From a bacterium (GTDB taxonomy: Bacteria > Zhuqueibacterota > Zhuqueibacteria > Zhuqueibacterales > Zhuqueibacteraceae), in assembly GCA_023150945.1 (NCBI GenBank), contig JAKLJX010000013.1:124001-188000 (forward strand): a DNA stretch of 64,000 nt, written 5' to 3'. A program made the position numbers and the translations under genes. Positions 9,570 through 17,538 of the stretch are shown piece by piece. Every line of letters begins with the position of its first letter. Position 1 is the stretch's first letter. A model generated the notes under the pieces. That model worked only from the letters and a program-made list of their open reading frames with translations. It made no database searches and was not told the DNA's origin.

Positions 9570-10559
9570 ATGATAAAGAGAGTTGGTTTTTTGCTCGTGC
9601 TGCTCGCCGCCGCCGCCGGCGCGCAGACCAAAGTCGGCACCACCGCTGGCGCCTTTCTGCAAATTGGCGTTGGCGGCCGGGGCGCGGCCATGGGTGAAAC
9701 CGCGGTGGCCAGCGCTGCCGACGTTTCCGCGATCTATTGGAATCCGGCGCTCGCCGCCAGCCTCAACCGCGGCCAGGCCTATTTCAATCACACCACCTGG
9801 TTCGCCGACATCGACGTCAACTACGGCGCGGTGATGCTGCATTTCGATGACCTCGGCCAATTCGCGCTTTCCTTCTATTCCTTGAATTCCGGCCAGCTCG
9901 AGATCACCACGGAAGAGCGCGAGGAGGGCACCGGCGAATTGTTCACCGTGCAGGATCTCATGCTCGGCTTGACCTACAGTCGGGGCCTGACCGATCGCTT
10001 CAATTTCGGCGGCACGGTGAAGCTGATCCGGCAGGCGCTGTGGGACATGTCGGCCGCCACCGTCGGCCTCGACGTCGGCCTCACCTATCGCACGCCGTTC
10101 AACCCGGTGACGATCGGCATGAGCATTTCCAACTTCGGCGGTGAAATGCGTTTGTCCGGCACCAACACCGCGGTGCGTTACGACCCCGATCCGCGCGTGG
10201 GCGGCAACAACGACGGCATCGTGGCGGACATGCGCACACGCTCGTGGGATTTGCCGGTGACCTTTCGCGCCGGTTTCGCCTATCGCGTGTTGGAGACGCG
10301 CCTGAACCGCGTGTTGCTGAGCGGCGATCTGCTTTATCCCAACAACAACGACAACTATCTGAACCTGGGCGCGGAATACAGCCTCAACAACATGTTCTTT
10401 CTGCGCGCGGGCTATCGCCAGCTCATGCTCGATGACGCCGAAGGCGGCCTGGCCGCCGGCGTCGGCTTCAACTACAGAAACGTGCGCATCGATTTTGCTC
10501 ATACCGACCGCGGCCGCTTGAACAGTCCGCGGTATTTTTCGGTCGGCGTCGACTTCTGA
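9570..10559 (+). CDS. PorV/PorQ-family outer-membrane barrel protein
   Basis: From ATG 9570 (GGTGGAG ribosome site upstream) the protein has 329 residues, a signal peptide (MIKRVGFLLVLLAAAAGAQ) and a barrel ending SVGVDF with terminal Phe. The motif AGAFLQIGVGGRGAAMGE, then a conserved AIYWNPAL, is the hallmark of the PorV/UPF0164 family. PorV shuttles type IX secretion cargo from the translocon to the attachment machinery; related proteins are often encoded beside particular cargo. The gene follows a large sorting-domain protein by 46 bases, so it may be dedicated to that cargo. A general transport role (FadL-like fold) is the alternative. Confidence 0.82.
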   Translation: MIKRVGFLLVLLAAAAGAQTKVGTTAGAFLQIGVGGRGAAMGETAVASAADVSAIYWNPALAASLNRGQAYFNHTTWFADIDVNYGAVMLHFDDLGQFALSFYSLNSGQLEITTEEREEGTGELFTVQDLMLGLTYSRGLTDRFNFGGTVKLIRQALWDMSAATVGLDVGLTYRTPFNPVTIGMSISNFGGEMRLSGTNTAVRYDPDPRVGGNNDGIVADMRTRSWDLPVTFRAGFAYRVLETRLNRVLLSGDLLYPNNNDNYLNLGAEYSLNNMFFLRAGYRQLMLDDAEGGLAAGVGFNYRNVRIDFAHTDRGRLNSPRYFSVGVDF

Positions 10560-10621
10560 GCCGCGCTCTGGCGTGCGCGCCGGCTTGGCATTGCCCTAAC
10601 CTCCAAACGAATCAGGTTCTC

Positions 10622-12559
10622 ATGCCAATTCGCGACCCTCGAGTTCTGCCTGCGTGGTTGGCGGCCCTCTGGCTGTCGGCTACCCTGCCGCTGGCGGCGC
10701 AGTCCCCCGAACTGCGCGGCGTGTGGGTGACCAATGTGGCTTCGCAGGTGCTCAGCAGCAAGCCGAGCATTGCCGCGGCGATGGATTCGCTCAAAGCCGC
10801 GGGCTTGAATGCGATTTTTCCGGTGATGTACAACAACGGCGTCACGCTCTTTCCCAGCTTCGTCATGCTCAGCGTCACCGGCACGCCGATCGATCCGGCG
10901 TTCCAGGGCCGGGACGTGTTGGCCGAGTTGATCGCCGAGGCGCATCGCGTCGGCCTCGAAGTGCATCCCTGGTTCGAATATGGTTTTGCGGCCTCCTTCG
11001 GCAACAACGGCGGCCCGATTCTGGCGCAGAATCCGGGTTGGGCCGGCAAGCGCCTCTCCACCGGCGGCGCCACCGATGATGAAGCCACGGGCGGCGGCTT
11101 CTACTGGCTCAGCCAGGCGCATCCCGAAGTGCGGGAGTTTCTCATCAGCCTGATGTTGGAGGTGGTCGAGAACTATGATATTGACGGAGTGCATCTCGAT
11201 CGCATTCGCTATGGCCGCGTACACTTCGGCCGCAATCCCAATAATCAGATTCTGGCCTCCGATTTCGGTTATGACGATGCGCATCTCGCGCGCTACCGCG
11301 CCGAGCACAACGGCGCCGATCCGCCCACCAATCCCGACGACGAAAATTGGCGGCGTTGGCGTGCCGGTTTGCTGAATGAATTCACCGCGGCGGTCCACGA
11401 TACGGTGAAGCAGACCAATCCCCACGTGCTGGTTTCGAACGCGCCCGTGGTTTATCCTTACGGCTACACCTACTTCATGCAGGATTGGCCGGCGGGAGTG
11501 CGCCAGGGCCGGCCGGATTTCGTGGTGCCGCAAGTTTACCGCACCGATCTCTCTTCCTACACCAATGAGTTGATCAACACCAAAAGCCGCATTCCCACCG
11601 GCTACAACGGTTTCTTTTCCGGCATGCTCATTCGCAGCGGCGGCTATCAGGCGCCGGCCAGCCTGGCGGTGAGTTTCGTGGAACAGAATCGCCGCAGCAG
11701 CGTGGCGGGCGGCGTGTTTTTCTACTATGAAGGCATCCCGCCGATTGCGTCGGCGTTGCGGCAGCAGGTGTTTCAGCAACTCACTGCCCCGCCGTTTCGC
11801 GACACGCTGTGGCGGCCGACGGCCACCCTCATTGCGGAAACGGCAGCCACCGTGGAGCGTGTGGGCAGTTGGACTTTGCAGGCCGGCAAGGGTGATTCGA
11901 GCTATTTCAGTTTTGACGACAAGATTTTGACCGCGCGCGGCAGCTCGGGCGCGGCGCTGCGTTATTCCGCTGAAATAACCACTGCGGCAGACTACGATGT
12001 CTATTTGTACCAGCCGTACGGCGCGCAGCTCGCGCGCGAAGTCACGGTGCGCCTGCTCGATGGCAGCGGCGCGCAAATCAAACTGAATGAGACCAACGCG
12101 GTCACGCGCGGCTGGACGCTGGTGGGAACGAGTTTTCTGCCAACCGGGCTGCAAGCCCTCGCCGAGCTGACCACCGCCGGCGTGCCCTCCACGCAGACCG
12201 TGGCCGCCGATGGCTTGATGTTGATATTGAATCGCCAACTCAGCCCGGAAGTCGTGGTGACCGCCGTTGCCGATCGGCCCGAACCTGCGGTGCCGTCCGC
12301 TTTCGCGTTGTGGCAGAACTATCCCAATCCCTTCAATCCCGCCACCACGATTGCCTTCGCGCTGCCGCGCCGTACCACGCTGCGGCTGGAGGTGTTTGAT
12401 CTGCAGGGCCGGCGCGTGGCGTCGGCGGCCGCGGGTGACTATCCCGCCGGCGTGCATCACATTACCTTCGCAGCCGGGCATTTGCCTGCCGGCGTTTACC
12501 TCTACCGCTTGTCGGCCCCGGGATTTTCGGAAACGCGCAAACTCGTGCTGGTGCGGTGA
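10622..12559 (+). CDS. GHL10-family secreted glycoside hydrolase with type IX sorting domain
   Basis: 645 residues. A signal peptide (ends LAAQS) is followed by a glycosyl-hydrolase-like 10 (GHL10, DUF187) TIM barrel at about 25-370. It begins ELRGVWVTNV, carries PWFEYGF and has the conserved YDIDGVHLDRIRYG, whose Asp residues are probable active-site acids. Residues 400-540 form a beta-rich, possibly carbohydrate-binding, segment. The last 85 residues are a classic C-terminal sorting domain (LWQNYPNPFNPATTIAFALP through GVYLYRLSAPG). GHL10 enzymes are poorly characterised; some act on glucosaminoglycans or peptidoglycan-like polymers. A paralogue lies at 16383-17537. Confidence 0.82.
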   Translation: MPIRDPRVLPAWLAALWLSATLPLAAQSPELRGVWVTNVASQVLSSKPSIAAAMDSLKAAGLNAIFPVMYNNGVTLFPSFVMLSVTGTPIDPAFQGRDVLAELIAEAHRVGLEVHPWFEYGFAASFGNNGGPILAQNPGWAGKRLSTGGATDDEATGGGFYWLSQAHPEVREFLISLMLEVVENYDIDGVHLDRIRYGRVHFGRNPNNQILASDFGYDDAHLARYRAEHNGADPPTNPDDENWRRWRAGLLNEFTAAVHDTVKQTNPHVLVSNAPVVYPYGYTYFMQDWPAGVRQGRPDFVVPQVYRTDLSSYTNELINTKSRIPTGYNGFFSGMLIRSGGYQAPASLAVSFVEQNRRSSVAGGVFFYYEGIPPIASALRQQVFQQLTAPPFRDTLWRPTATLIAETAATVERVGSWTLQAGKGDSSYFSFDDKILTARGSSGAALRYSAEITTAADYDVYLYQPYGAQLAREVTVRLLDGSGAQIKLNETNAVTRGWTLVGTSFLPTGLQALAELTTAGVPSTQTVAADGLMLILNRQLSPEVVVTAVADRPEPAVPSAFALWQNYPNPFNPATTIAFALPRRTTLRLEVFDLQGRRVASAAAGDYPAGVHHITFAAGHLPAGVYLYRLSAPGFSETRKLVLVR

Positions 12560-12608
12560 GGCACGGTTACGCCATTCTTGTGATCCAGACCTGTTTCTGC
12601 AAAGTGAG

Positions 12609-13667
12609 ATGAAAGCCGTTCGCACAATCACGACGGAGGTTGCGGTGCTTGGCGGTGGGCCGGCGGGTGTGGGCGCCGGCCTGGCGGCGGCACGCGCCGG
12701 CGCACGCGTGCTGCTCATCGAACAGTACGGTTTTCTCGGCGGCATGGCCACCGCGGCGCTGGCATTGCCCTGGCGTTTTCGGCAGGATTTCCCGGCGCTG
12801 CTGCCGGAATTCGAAGAAATTCTGGCGCGCTGCCGCAACCTTGGCGTTTGCGCTGAACCTTTTCCGGATCCCGAAGAAGCTCGGTATCGGATGATCATCA
12901 TCGACCCAGAGACGATCAAATACATTCTGCAAGAATATGTTTTGGCGGCCGGCGTCGATTTGCTATTGCACGCAAAAGCCATTACCTTGCGCCGCGCGCA
13001 GGAAAAGATCGTGGAGGCCACGTTGCACTGCCGGGAGGGCGGTGTGGCCGTGCATGCCGCAGCTTTCATCGATGCGACGGGTGCAGGAGTTTTTTGCCGC
13101 GCAAGTTTACCGGTGCCCCTGACTTATTCCTTTGTGCTGGCGAATCTTCCGCGGCTGCGCAGCAGGGAGCAGGGCTTGGCCGGTTATCTTGCCAGTTTTC
13201 TGCGGGAACGAGAGGCCTTGGGCCACGCGGCGATGAACAACTGGCTGGCGCGGCTGCACAGCGAGCAACCGGCGTTTCGCGAGATTCTACAGCTTCGTGT
13301 TGATCCGGCATGGCGCAGCGGTGAGTTGCTCGTGCATCTGATGCTCGCGCCGGAAGCGCCGCCGGAAGATACGGCCGCGCTCACGCACGCCGAGGTGTTG
13401 GGACAGACTCTCTCGCATCGCCTGGTGGAATACTTCCGGAAGAATGCAGCCGGCTACGAAGCGGCGCGCATTCTCATGGCGCCGGCGCAGGTGGGCCTGC
13501 GGCGACCGGGCCATTTGCCGGAAACCACCGATTCGGGAAATCTTCTTGCCGCCGGCCGGCATGCGCTGCTCCTGCCGTCGGACTCGGTTTGGACCAGCCT
13601 GGCGCCGCACACGTTTGCCAGCGGCGCGGCTGCCGGCCAACGGGCAGCGGCAATCGCCGGCGCGTGA
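12609..13667 (+). CDS. FAD-dependent oxidoreductase (FAD_oxidored family)
   Basis: From ATG 12609 the protein has 352 residues and no signal peptide. The N-terminal Rossmann motif is VLGGGPAGVGAGLAAARAG (about 14-32) followed by the acidic strand end LLIEQ and GFLGGMAT, typical of the FAD_oxidored (PF12831) family. A second FAD contact, DATGAGVFCRA, lies near residue 157. The C-terminus (LLPSDSVWTSLAPHTFASG) resembles the flavin-closing segment. Family members are often 450-600 residues, so this is a short version. The substrate is unknown; a sugar or sugar-acid oxidation is plausible from its neighbours. An upstream extension through the end of the previous gene is rejected because homology starts at MKAV. 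Confidence 0.75.
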   Translation: MKAVRTITTEVAVLGGGPAGVGAGLAAARAGARVLLIEQYGFLGGMATAALALPWRFRQDFPALLPEFEEILARCRNLGVCAEPFPDPEEARYRMIIIDPETIKYILQEYVLAAGVDLLLHAKAITLRRAQEKIVEATLHCREGGVAVHAAAFIDATGAGVFCRASLPVPLTYSFVLANLPRLRSREQGLAGYLASFLREREALGHAAMNNWLARLHSEQPAFREILQLRVDPAWRSGELLVHLMLAPEAPPEDTAALTHAEVLGQTLSHRLVEYFRKNAAGYEAARILMAPAQVGLRRPGHLPETTDSGNLLAAGRHALLLPSDSVWTSLAPHTFASGAAAGQRAAAIAGA

Positions 13668-13698
13668 ATCGTTTGCAACCCAGACAGGAATGTGTCAC

Positions 13699-14820
13699 AT
13701 GACCAGAGTTCTGCATTTTTTGTTGCTTTTGATCACCGCCGCGGCTGCCAGCGCGCAACCGCAAAAACTGATCTTTCTTCTGCGCGTTGACGACATCATG
13801 TCGCGCAACACGGCGATTCTGCCGCGCAGCCTCACTGCCTTCGAGCAGGCGGCGGAAAGCCGCGGCGCCAAAGTGACCTGGGTCACCATCCCGCACCGCC
13901 TGATCGAATCCGCCAATCAGGACGGCAAGCTCAGGCGCGAGCTGATTGCTTCCGCGGGCCGCGGCCACGAAATCGCCATGCACGGTTACACGCACATTTG
14001 CCAGCGTTGCAGCCAGTCCAGTCACGAGATGTTTTGCACCACGCACAATCTGCCGTTCACGTATGCCCAGCAGGAGAAGCTGGTGCGCGACGGCCTGCAA
14101 ATTCTCGCCGACAGTCTCGGCGTGCAAGCGGTTTCGTTCGTGCCTCCCGGCCATCATGCGGATTCCACCACCTTTCAGGTTCTGGTCGAGCAAGGCTTTC
14201 GTTGGATTTCGACCACCGGACCGACCAAGGCACCAATCGCCGAGGGGTTGATGAATCTTCCCCCACACCGCGAATACACCTGGCAAATGGCGCCGGCAAG
14301 CTATCAAGACCGGCTGCGGCAAGCGTTGCAAGACGTGCGCACCCTGGGCCGCGCCGACGGTTACTTCTGCCTATTGTTCCATGATCCCTTCATGCGGCAG
14401 GGTTATGAGAATGGCCTGGTGGTGCGCTGGGCTGGAGAAGTACTCGATTCGCTGCGCGCCGAATATGGCGGCAATTTGGTGTTCATGACCTTGGCTGAAG
14501 CTGCGCAACACTTTGCCGGCCAAATCACCAGCCTCACCCAGCGCAGCGCGGCCGCGCCGGTTTTTGCGCTGGCGCAGAATTATCCCAACCCCTTTAATGC
14601 CGCAACGTTGATCGAATTCAGCCTGCGCCAGACCACGCCGGTGCGGTTGACCGTGTTCAATGCGAACGGCCAGGCCGTCGCGCAGTTGCTCGATCGTATG
14701 CTGTCACCAGGCAACTATCAAGTGCGCTGGCAGGACGCGGCCGCCGCCAGCGGCGTCTATCACTATCGTCTGCAAGCGGGTGAGAGCAGTGAAACCCGCA
14801 AACTGCTGTTGCTCAGATAA
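13699..14820 (+). CDS. Secreted polysaccharide deacetylase-like protein with type IX sorting domain
   Basis: ATG 13699 has AGGA 9 bases upstream and gives 373 residues; ATG 13690 is too close to that site. A signal peptide (ends AAASAQ) precedes a NodB/DUF2334-type deacetylase fold. The metal-site motifs are visible: Asp-Asp at 31-32 (LLRVDDIMS), His95-Gly-Tyr-Thr-His99, and a Pro-Pro-Gly loop (FVPPGHHAD). The C-terminal 85 residues (ALAQNYPNPFNAATLIEFSL through GVYHYRLQAG) form a sorting domain like that of the upstream GHL10 enzyme. It probably removes N- or O-acetyl groups from a glycan outside the cell, making it accessible to the co-encoded glycosidases. Confidence 0.8.
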   Translation: MTRVLHFLLLLITAAAASAQPQKLIFLLRVDDIMSRNTAILPRSLTAFEQAAESRGAKVTWVTIPHRLIESANQDGKLRRELIASAGRGHEIAMHGYTHICQRCSQSSHEMFCTTHNLPFTYAQQEKLVRDGLQILADSLGVQAVSFVPPGHHADSTTFQVLVEQGFRWISTTGPTKAPIAEGLMNLPPHREYTWQMAPASYQDRLRQALQDVRTLGRADGYFCLLFHDPFMRQGYENGLVVRWAGEVLDSLRAEYGGNLVFMTLAEAAQHFAGQITSLTQRSAAAPVFALAQNYPNPFNAATLIEFSLRQTTPVRLTVFNANGQAVAQLLDRMLSPGNYQVRWQDAAAASGVYHYRLQAGESSETRKLLLLR

Positions 14821-14828
14821 GGCCTGGT

Positions 14829-16085
14829 ATGCCGCCTGCCATGACTCCCGTGCTGGAAAACAAGCTCTCCGGGTTGAATGAGATTCGGGTGTTTCGCACG
14901 ATCTTCGAATCCGGTCCGATTTCCCGGGCCAAGGTGGCGCGCCGTTTGAACCTCTCGCGCGCTGCGGTCACGCTCATCACGCAAAAACTCGCGAAGCGGG
15001 GCTTGCTGGCCACGGTGGGCAAAGGCGCCTCCACCGAACGCGGCGGCCGCCGCGAAGTGCTGTTGGCCATCAGCCCGCGCGCCGGTTTCATTCTCGCCGC
15101 GCAGCTCGAACGCGATTTCTTTCGTTTCGGCCTGCTGGACAGCAACGCGCGCCGCATCGACCAGGAAACGCAGAGTTATGCGTTGGGCACACCGCCGGCG
15201 CAGGTGCTCGATCGCCTGATCAAGGGCATGCAAAAGATGCTGCGCAGCCACCGCGTGCCCGCCGATCGCATTCTCGGCATGGGCATTGGCTTGCCCGGCA
15301 TTCTGAATTATGAACAAGGCTGTTTGCGGGAGGCGTACACGCTGCAGGGCTGGCAGGATTTTCCGGTGCAGAGCTACTTGAGCAAATCTCTGGCGGTGCC
15401 GGTGCAGCTTGAAAACGACGTGAAGGCTGTGACCCTGGGGGAATTTCAGTTCGGCAGCGGCCGGCTGGTGCGCGACTTGATTTGCCTGTGGGTGGAAGAC
15501 GGCATCGGCGCCGGCATCATCGTCAACGGCCAGTTGTTGCGCGGCGCGACCTCGAGCGCCGGCGAGATCGGCTACAACGAGCTGGCGCTCGGCCAAGCCG
15601 GTGCACGCTCACTCTTGATCTCGCCGCAACACTACGATTGGGGCGACATTCTCTCGCACTCCAATTTGAAAGAGGCCGCCAAGCGCGGCCGCGAGGATGG
15701 CTGGACCACCAGCCTGCCGACGAATGGCGAAGTGGTGGACATTCTCGCTGCTGCCGAATCCGGCGATCCCCTGGCTCTGCATCTGGTCAAAGATTTCGGC
15801 CGGCTGCTCGGCGCCGTGTGCGTGAATCTCATCTACAGTTTCAACCCGCCCTTGATGATTCTGCACGGCCCGCTGTTCTATCGCAGCCCGCTGGTGGCAG
15901 ATGAAGTGCGCGCACACGTCGCCCATGGCATTTTGCGCTCGCCGGTCGAAGCCGTTGATATTCGCACCGGCATGCTGGGTGAGAATGCCGTGCTGGTGGG
16001 CGCCGCCACGCTGGTGCTGGAAAATCTCTTCAAGGATTCTCCCCAGCGGGCCGCCCCCTCGCCTGCTCCTGCCCGTGCGCGGTGA
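14829..16085 (+). CDS. ROK-family transcriptional regulator (NagC/XylR type)
   Basis: 418 residues, beginning 8 bases after the deacetylase stop, so it is co-transcribed. Residues 15-75 form a winged helix (FRTIFESGPISRAKVARRLN, then LSRAAVTLITQKLAKRGLL). The ROK sugar-kinase-like domain follows (GMGIGLPGILN, QLENDVKAVTLGEF with the catalytic-type Asp, GIGAGIIVNGQLLRGATSSAGEIGY). The usual zinc-binding CxCGxxGC segment after GEIGY is absent; the region reads ALGQAGARSLLISPQHYDW instead. It therefore looks like a sugar-sensing regulator rather than a kinase, probably controlling this glycan cluster. The inverted repeat at 701-774 is a candidate operator, by inference only. Confidence 0.85.
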   Translation: MPPAMTPVLENKLSGLNEIRVFRTIFESGPISRAKVARRLNLSRAAVTLITQKLAKRGLLATVGKGASTERGGRREVLLAISPRAGFILAAQLERDFFRFGLLDSNARRIDQETQSYALGTPPAQVLDRLIKGMQKMLRSHRVPADRILGMGIGLPGILNYEQGCLREAYTLQGWQDFPVQSYLSKSLAVPVQLENDVKAVTLGEFQFGSGRLVRDLICLWVEDGIGAGIIVNGQLLRGATSSAGEIGYNELALGQAGARSLLISPQHYDWGDILSHSNLKEAAKRGREDGWTTSLPTNGEVVDILAAAESGDPLALHLVKDFGRLLGAVCVNLIYSFNPPLMILHGPLFYRSPLVADEVRAHVAHGILRSPVEAVDIRTGMLGENAVLVGAATLVLENLFKDSPQRAAPSPAPARAR

Positions 16086-16158
16086 TCCGCCCGGAAAAAT
16101 TCCCACCAACATTCCAAATGCGCTGATTTCCCCACGATCAAAAGATGCCGTGAGCAGA

Positions 16159-16175
16159 ACTCGCTGTCAGCGAGT
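16159..16175. terminator. Hairpin between convergent genes
   Basis: ACTCGCT (16159-16165) and AGCGAGT (16169-16175) form a perfect 7-bp stem with a GTC loop in the 297-base gap between the ROK gene and the convergent GHL10 gene. No U-run follows on either side, so a role as a bidirectional terminator is only suggested by position. Confidence 0.3.
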
Positions 16176-16382
16176 CCTGTTGTCGAAATTTGGTGGTGCC
16201 GCGCTACAGCATTTTCCAGCGGATCAAGCGAACCCCGCCTTTTGTCGTACGACGCGAATCTCCCCAGGCGCCGAGTCACGTTTCAAATTGCGCGGCCCTG
16301 CCCGCGCCAGGGAGGAAGCGTGCAACCTGACAACGGCGACCACGACTCCTCAGGCAAACGAAAAACGCCATAAGCCCGGGCC

Positions 16383-17537
16383 TTATTGCGCACGCCACGG
16401 CAGGCGCGCGGGCGTGCGGTAGAATGTCGCTTTCAACGTGTCCGCCAACTCGTCGTGATTGCGGCGCAGGCCTTCATAGAAAAAGAACACCTCGCCGGCA
16501 TAACCCTGCCGCCGGTTGTAAGCAAGCGCCGCCAGCAAGTAATCAACCGGGATGCGATAGTCGCCGAGATTGATCAAGATGCCGGGATAGAGCAGGCGTT
16601 GCTGCTCGGGCGTGAGACCGACTTGCCGGGGCGCCATCTCATCCAGCGTGCGGCGATAGTCGGCAATGCCGTAGCGATACACTTGGGGGTGCACCACATC
16701 GGCATAGCCGCCGCGCACCCAGGCCGGCCAGTCCTGCAAGTATTCCTCATAGGCCCAGGGATAGACGCTGGGCGACCACGACACGATGGCCTCCGGCTTG
16801 ACGGCTTTGACGGCATGGTAAAGCCGGCGGCCAAAGTCATTGAGTTTGTCCGCGCGCCAACGCAGCCAAGCCTGGTCTTTGAAATTTGCCGGCGGCGCGG
16901 CGCCGTTGTGCTCGGCGCGATACAGGCTGTCGGTGAAGGCGGAATAACCGCCTTCACTGGGGTTGGCCGGCAGCCGGTCATCGCCCTGCACGCCCTCGAC
17001 CTCATAATTGCGCACAACCTCCAACACCAGCGCCAGCATGAATTCCTGCACTTCCGGATGATAGGGATTCATCCATTCGAAGCCGTTCTTGGTGAGCAGA
17101 TTGCCGTCACGATCGCGCTCGGCCCAATGCGGCTTGCGGCGCAGCAAATGGCCGCCGTTTTCCTGATAAGAGGAGGAAAAGCCGAACTCGAACCAGGGAA
17201 TGACCGTCAGGCCGTGCCGGTGCGCGGCCTCAATCAACTCTTGCAACGGGTCGCGGTCACCGTAGCGCGGATTGATGGCCAGGCCGAACAGGCTGTCCAT
17301 CACGGCGCTGCGATAGGTGGTCATGGCCTTGTTCCATACCACCGGATAGACAATGTTGAAATTGTGCTCGGCGAGAAAGCGCATGGCTTCCTCAATGCCC
17401 GCGCGGCTGTCCAACACTTCACTGTCGACATTGGTGAGCCAGACGCCGCGCAATTCGGCGGGCGCGGCCGGTTCTTGCGAGGGCGAAGGGCCGCAGCTCA
17501 GGCAAAGCATGGCAAGCAGGAAAGCTAGCATTCGCAT
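16383..17537 (-). CDS. GHL10-family glycoside hydrolase, probable lipoprotein
   Basis: ATG 17537 lies 5 bases after a strong GGAGGT site that overlaps the end of the upstream gene, giving 384 residues. The N-terminus (MRMLAFLLAMLCLSCGPSPS) looks like a lipoprotein signal with a non-ideal lipobox. The GHL10 barrel starts ELRGVWLTNVDSEVLDS and has PWFEFGF and NPYHPEVQEFML. It is a paralogue of the 10622 product but lacks the sorting domain, and at the acid motif it reads YEVEGVQGDDRLPA, so the two probably differ in specificity. The GH38 stop codon and this start are separated by one base: translational coupling. Confidence 0.82.
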   Translation of the reverse strand: MRMLAFLLAMLCLSCGPSPSQEPAAPAELRGVWLTNVDSEVLDSRAGIEEAMRFLAEHNFNIVYPVVWNKAMTTYRSAVMDSLFGLAINPRYGDRDPLQELIEAAHRHGLTVIPWFEFGFSSSYQENGGHLLRRKPHWAERDRDGNLLTKNGFEWMNPYHPEVQEFMLALVLEVVRNYEVEGVQGDDRLPANPSEGGYSAFTDSLYRAEHNGAAPPANFKDQAWLRWRADKLNDFGRRLYHAVKAVKPEAIVSWSPSVYPWAYEEYLQDWPAWVRGGYADVVHPQVYRYGIADYRRTLDEMAPRQVGLTPEQQRLLYPGILINLGDYRIPVDYLLAALAYNRRQGYAGEVFFFYEGLRRNHDELADTLKATFYRTPARLPWRAQ

Positions 17538-17538
17538 C

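Noticed and set aside
3441-13069. Very long open frames antisense to the receptor, cargo, PorV and glycosidase genes (up to about 850 codons)
   Set aside because: They mirror the third-position GC bias of the plus-strand genes, have no ribosome sites or recognisable domains, while the plus-strand proteins have clear signal peptides and family motifs.
13444-13698. Fusion of the FAD oxidoreductase end with the deacetylase
   Set aside because: The deacetylase frame is open upstream across the oxidoreductase end, but a ribosome site and signal peptide begin at 13699 and the upstream translation has no coding character.
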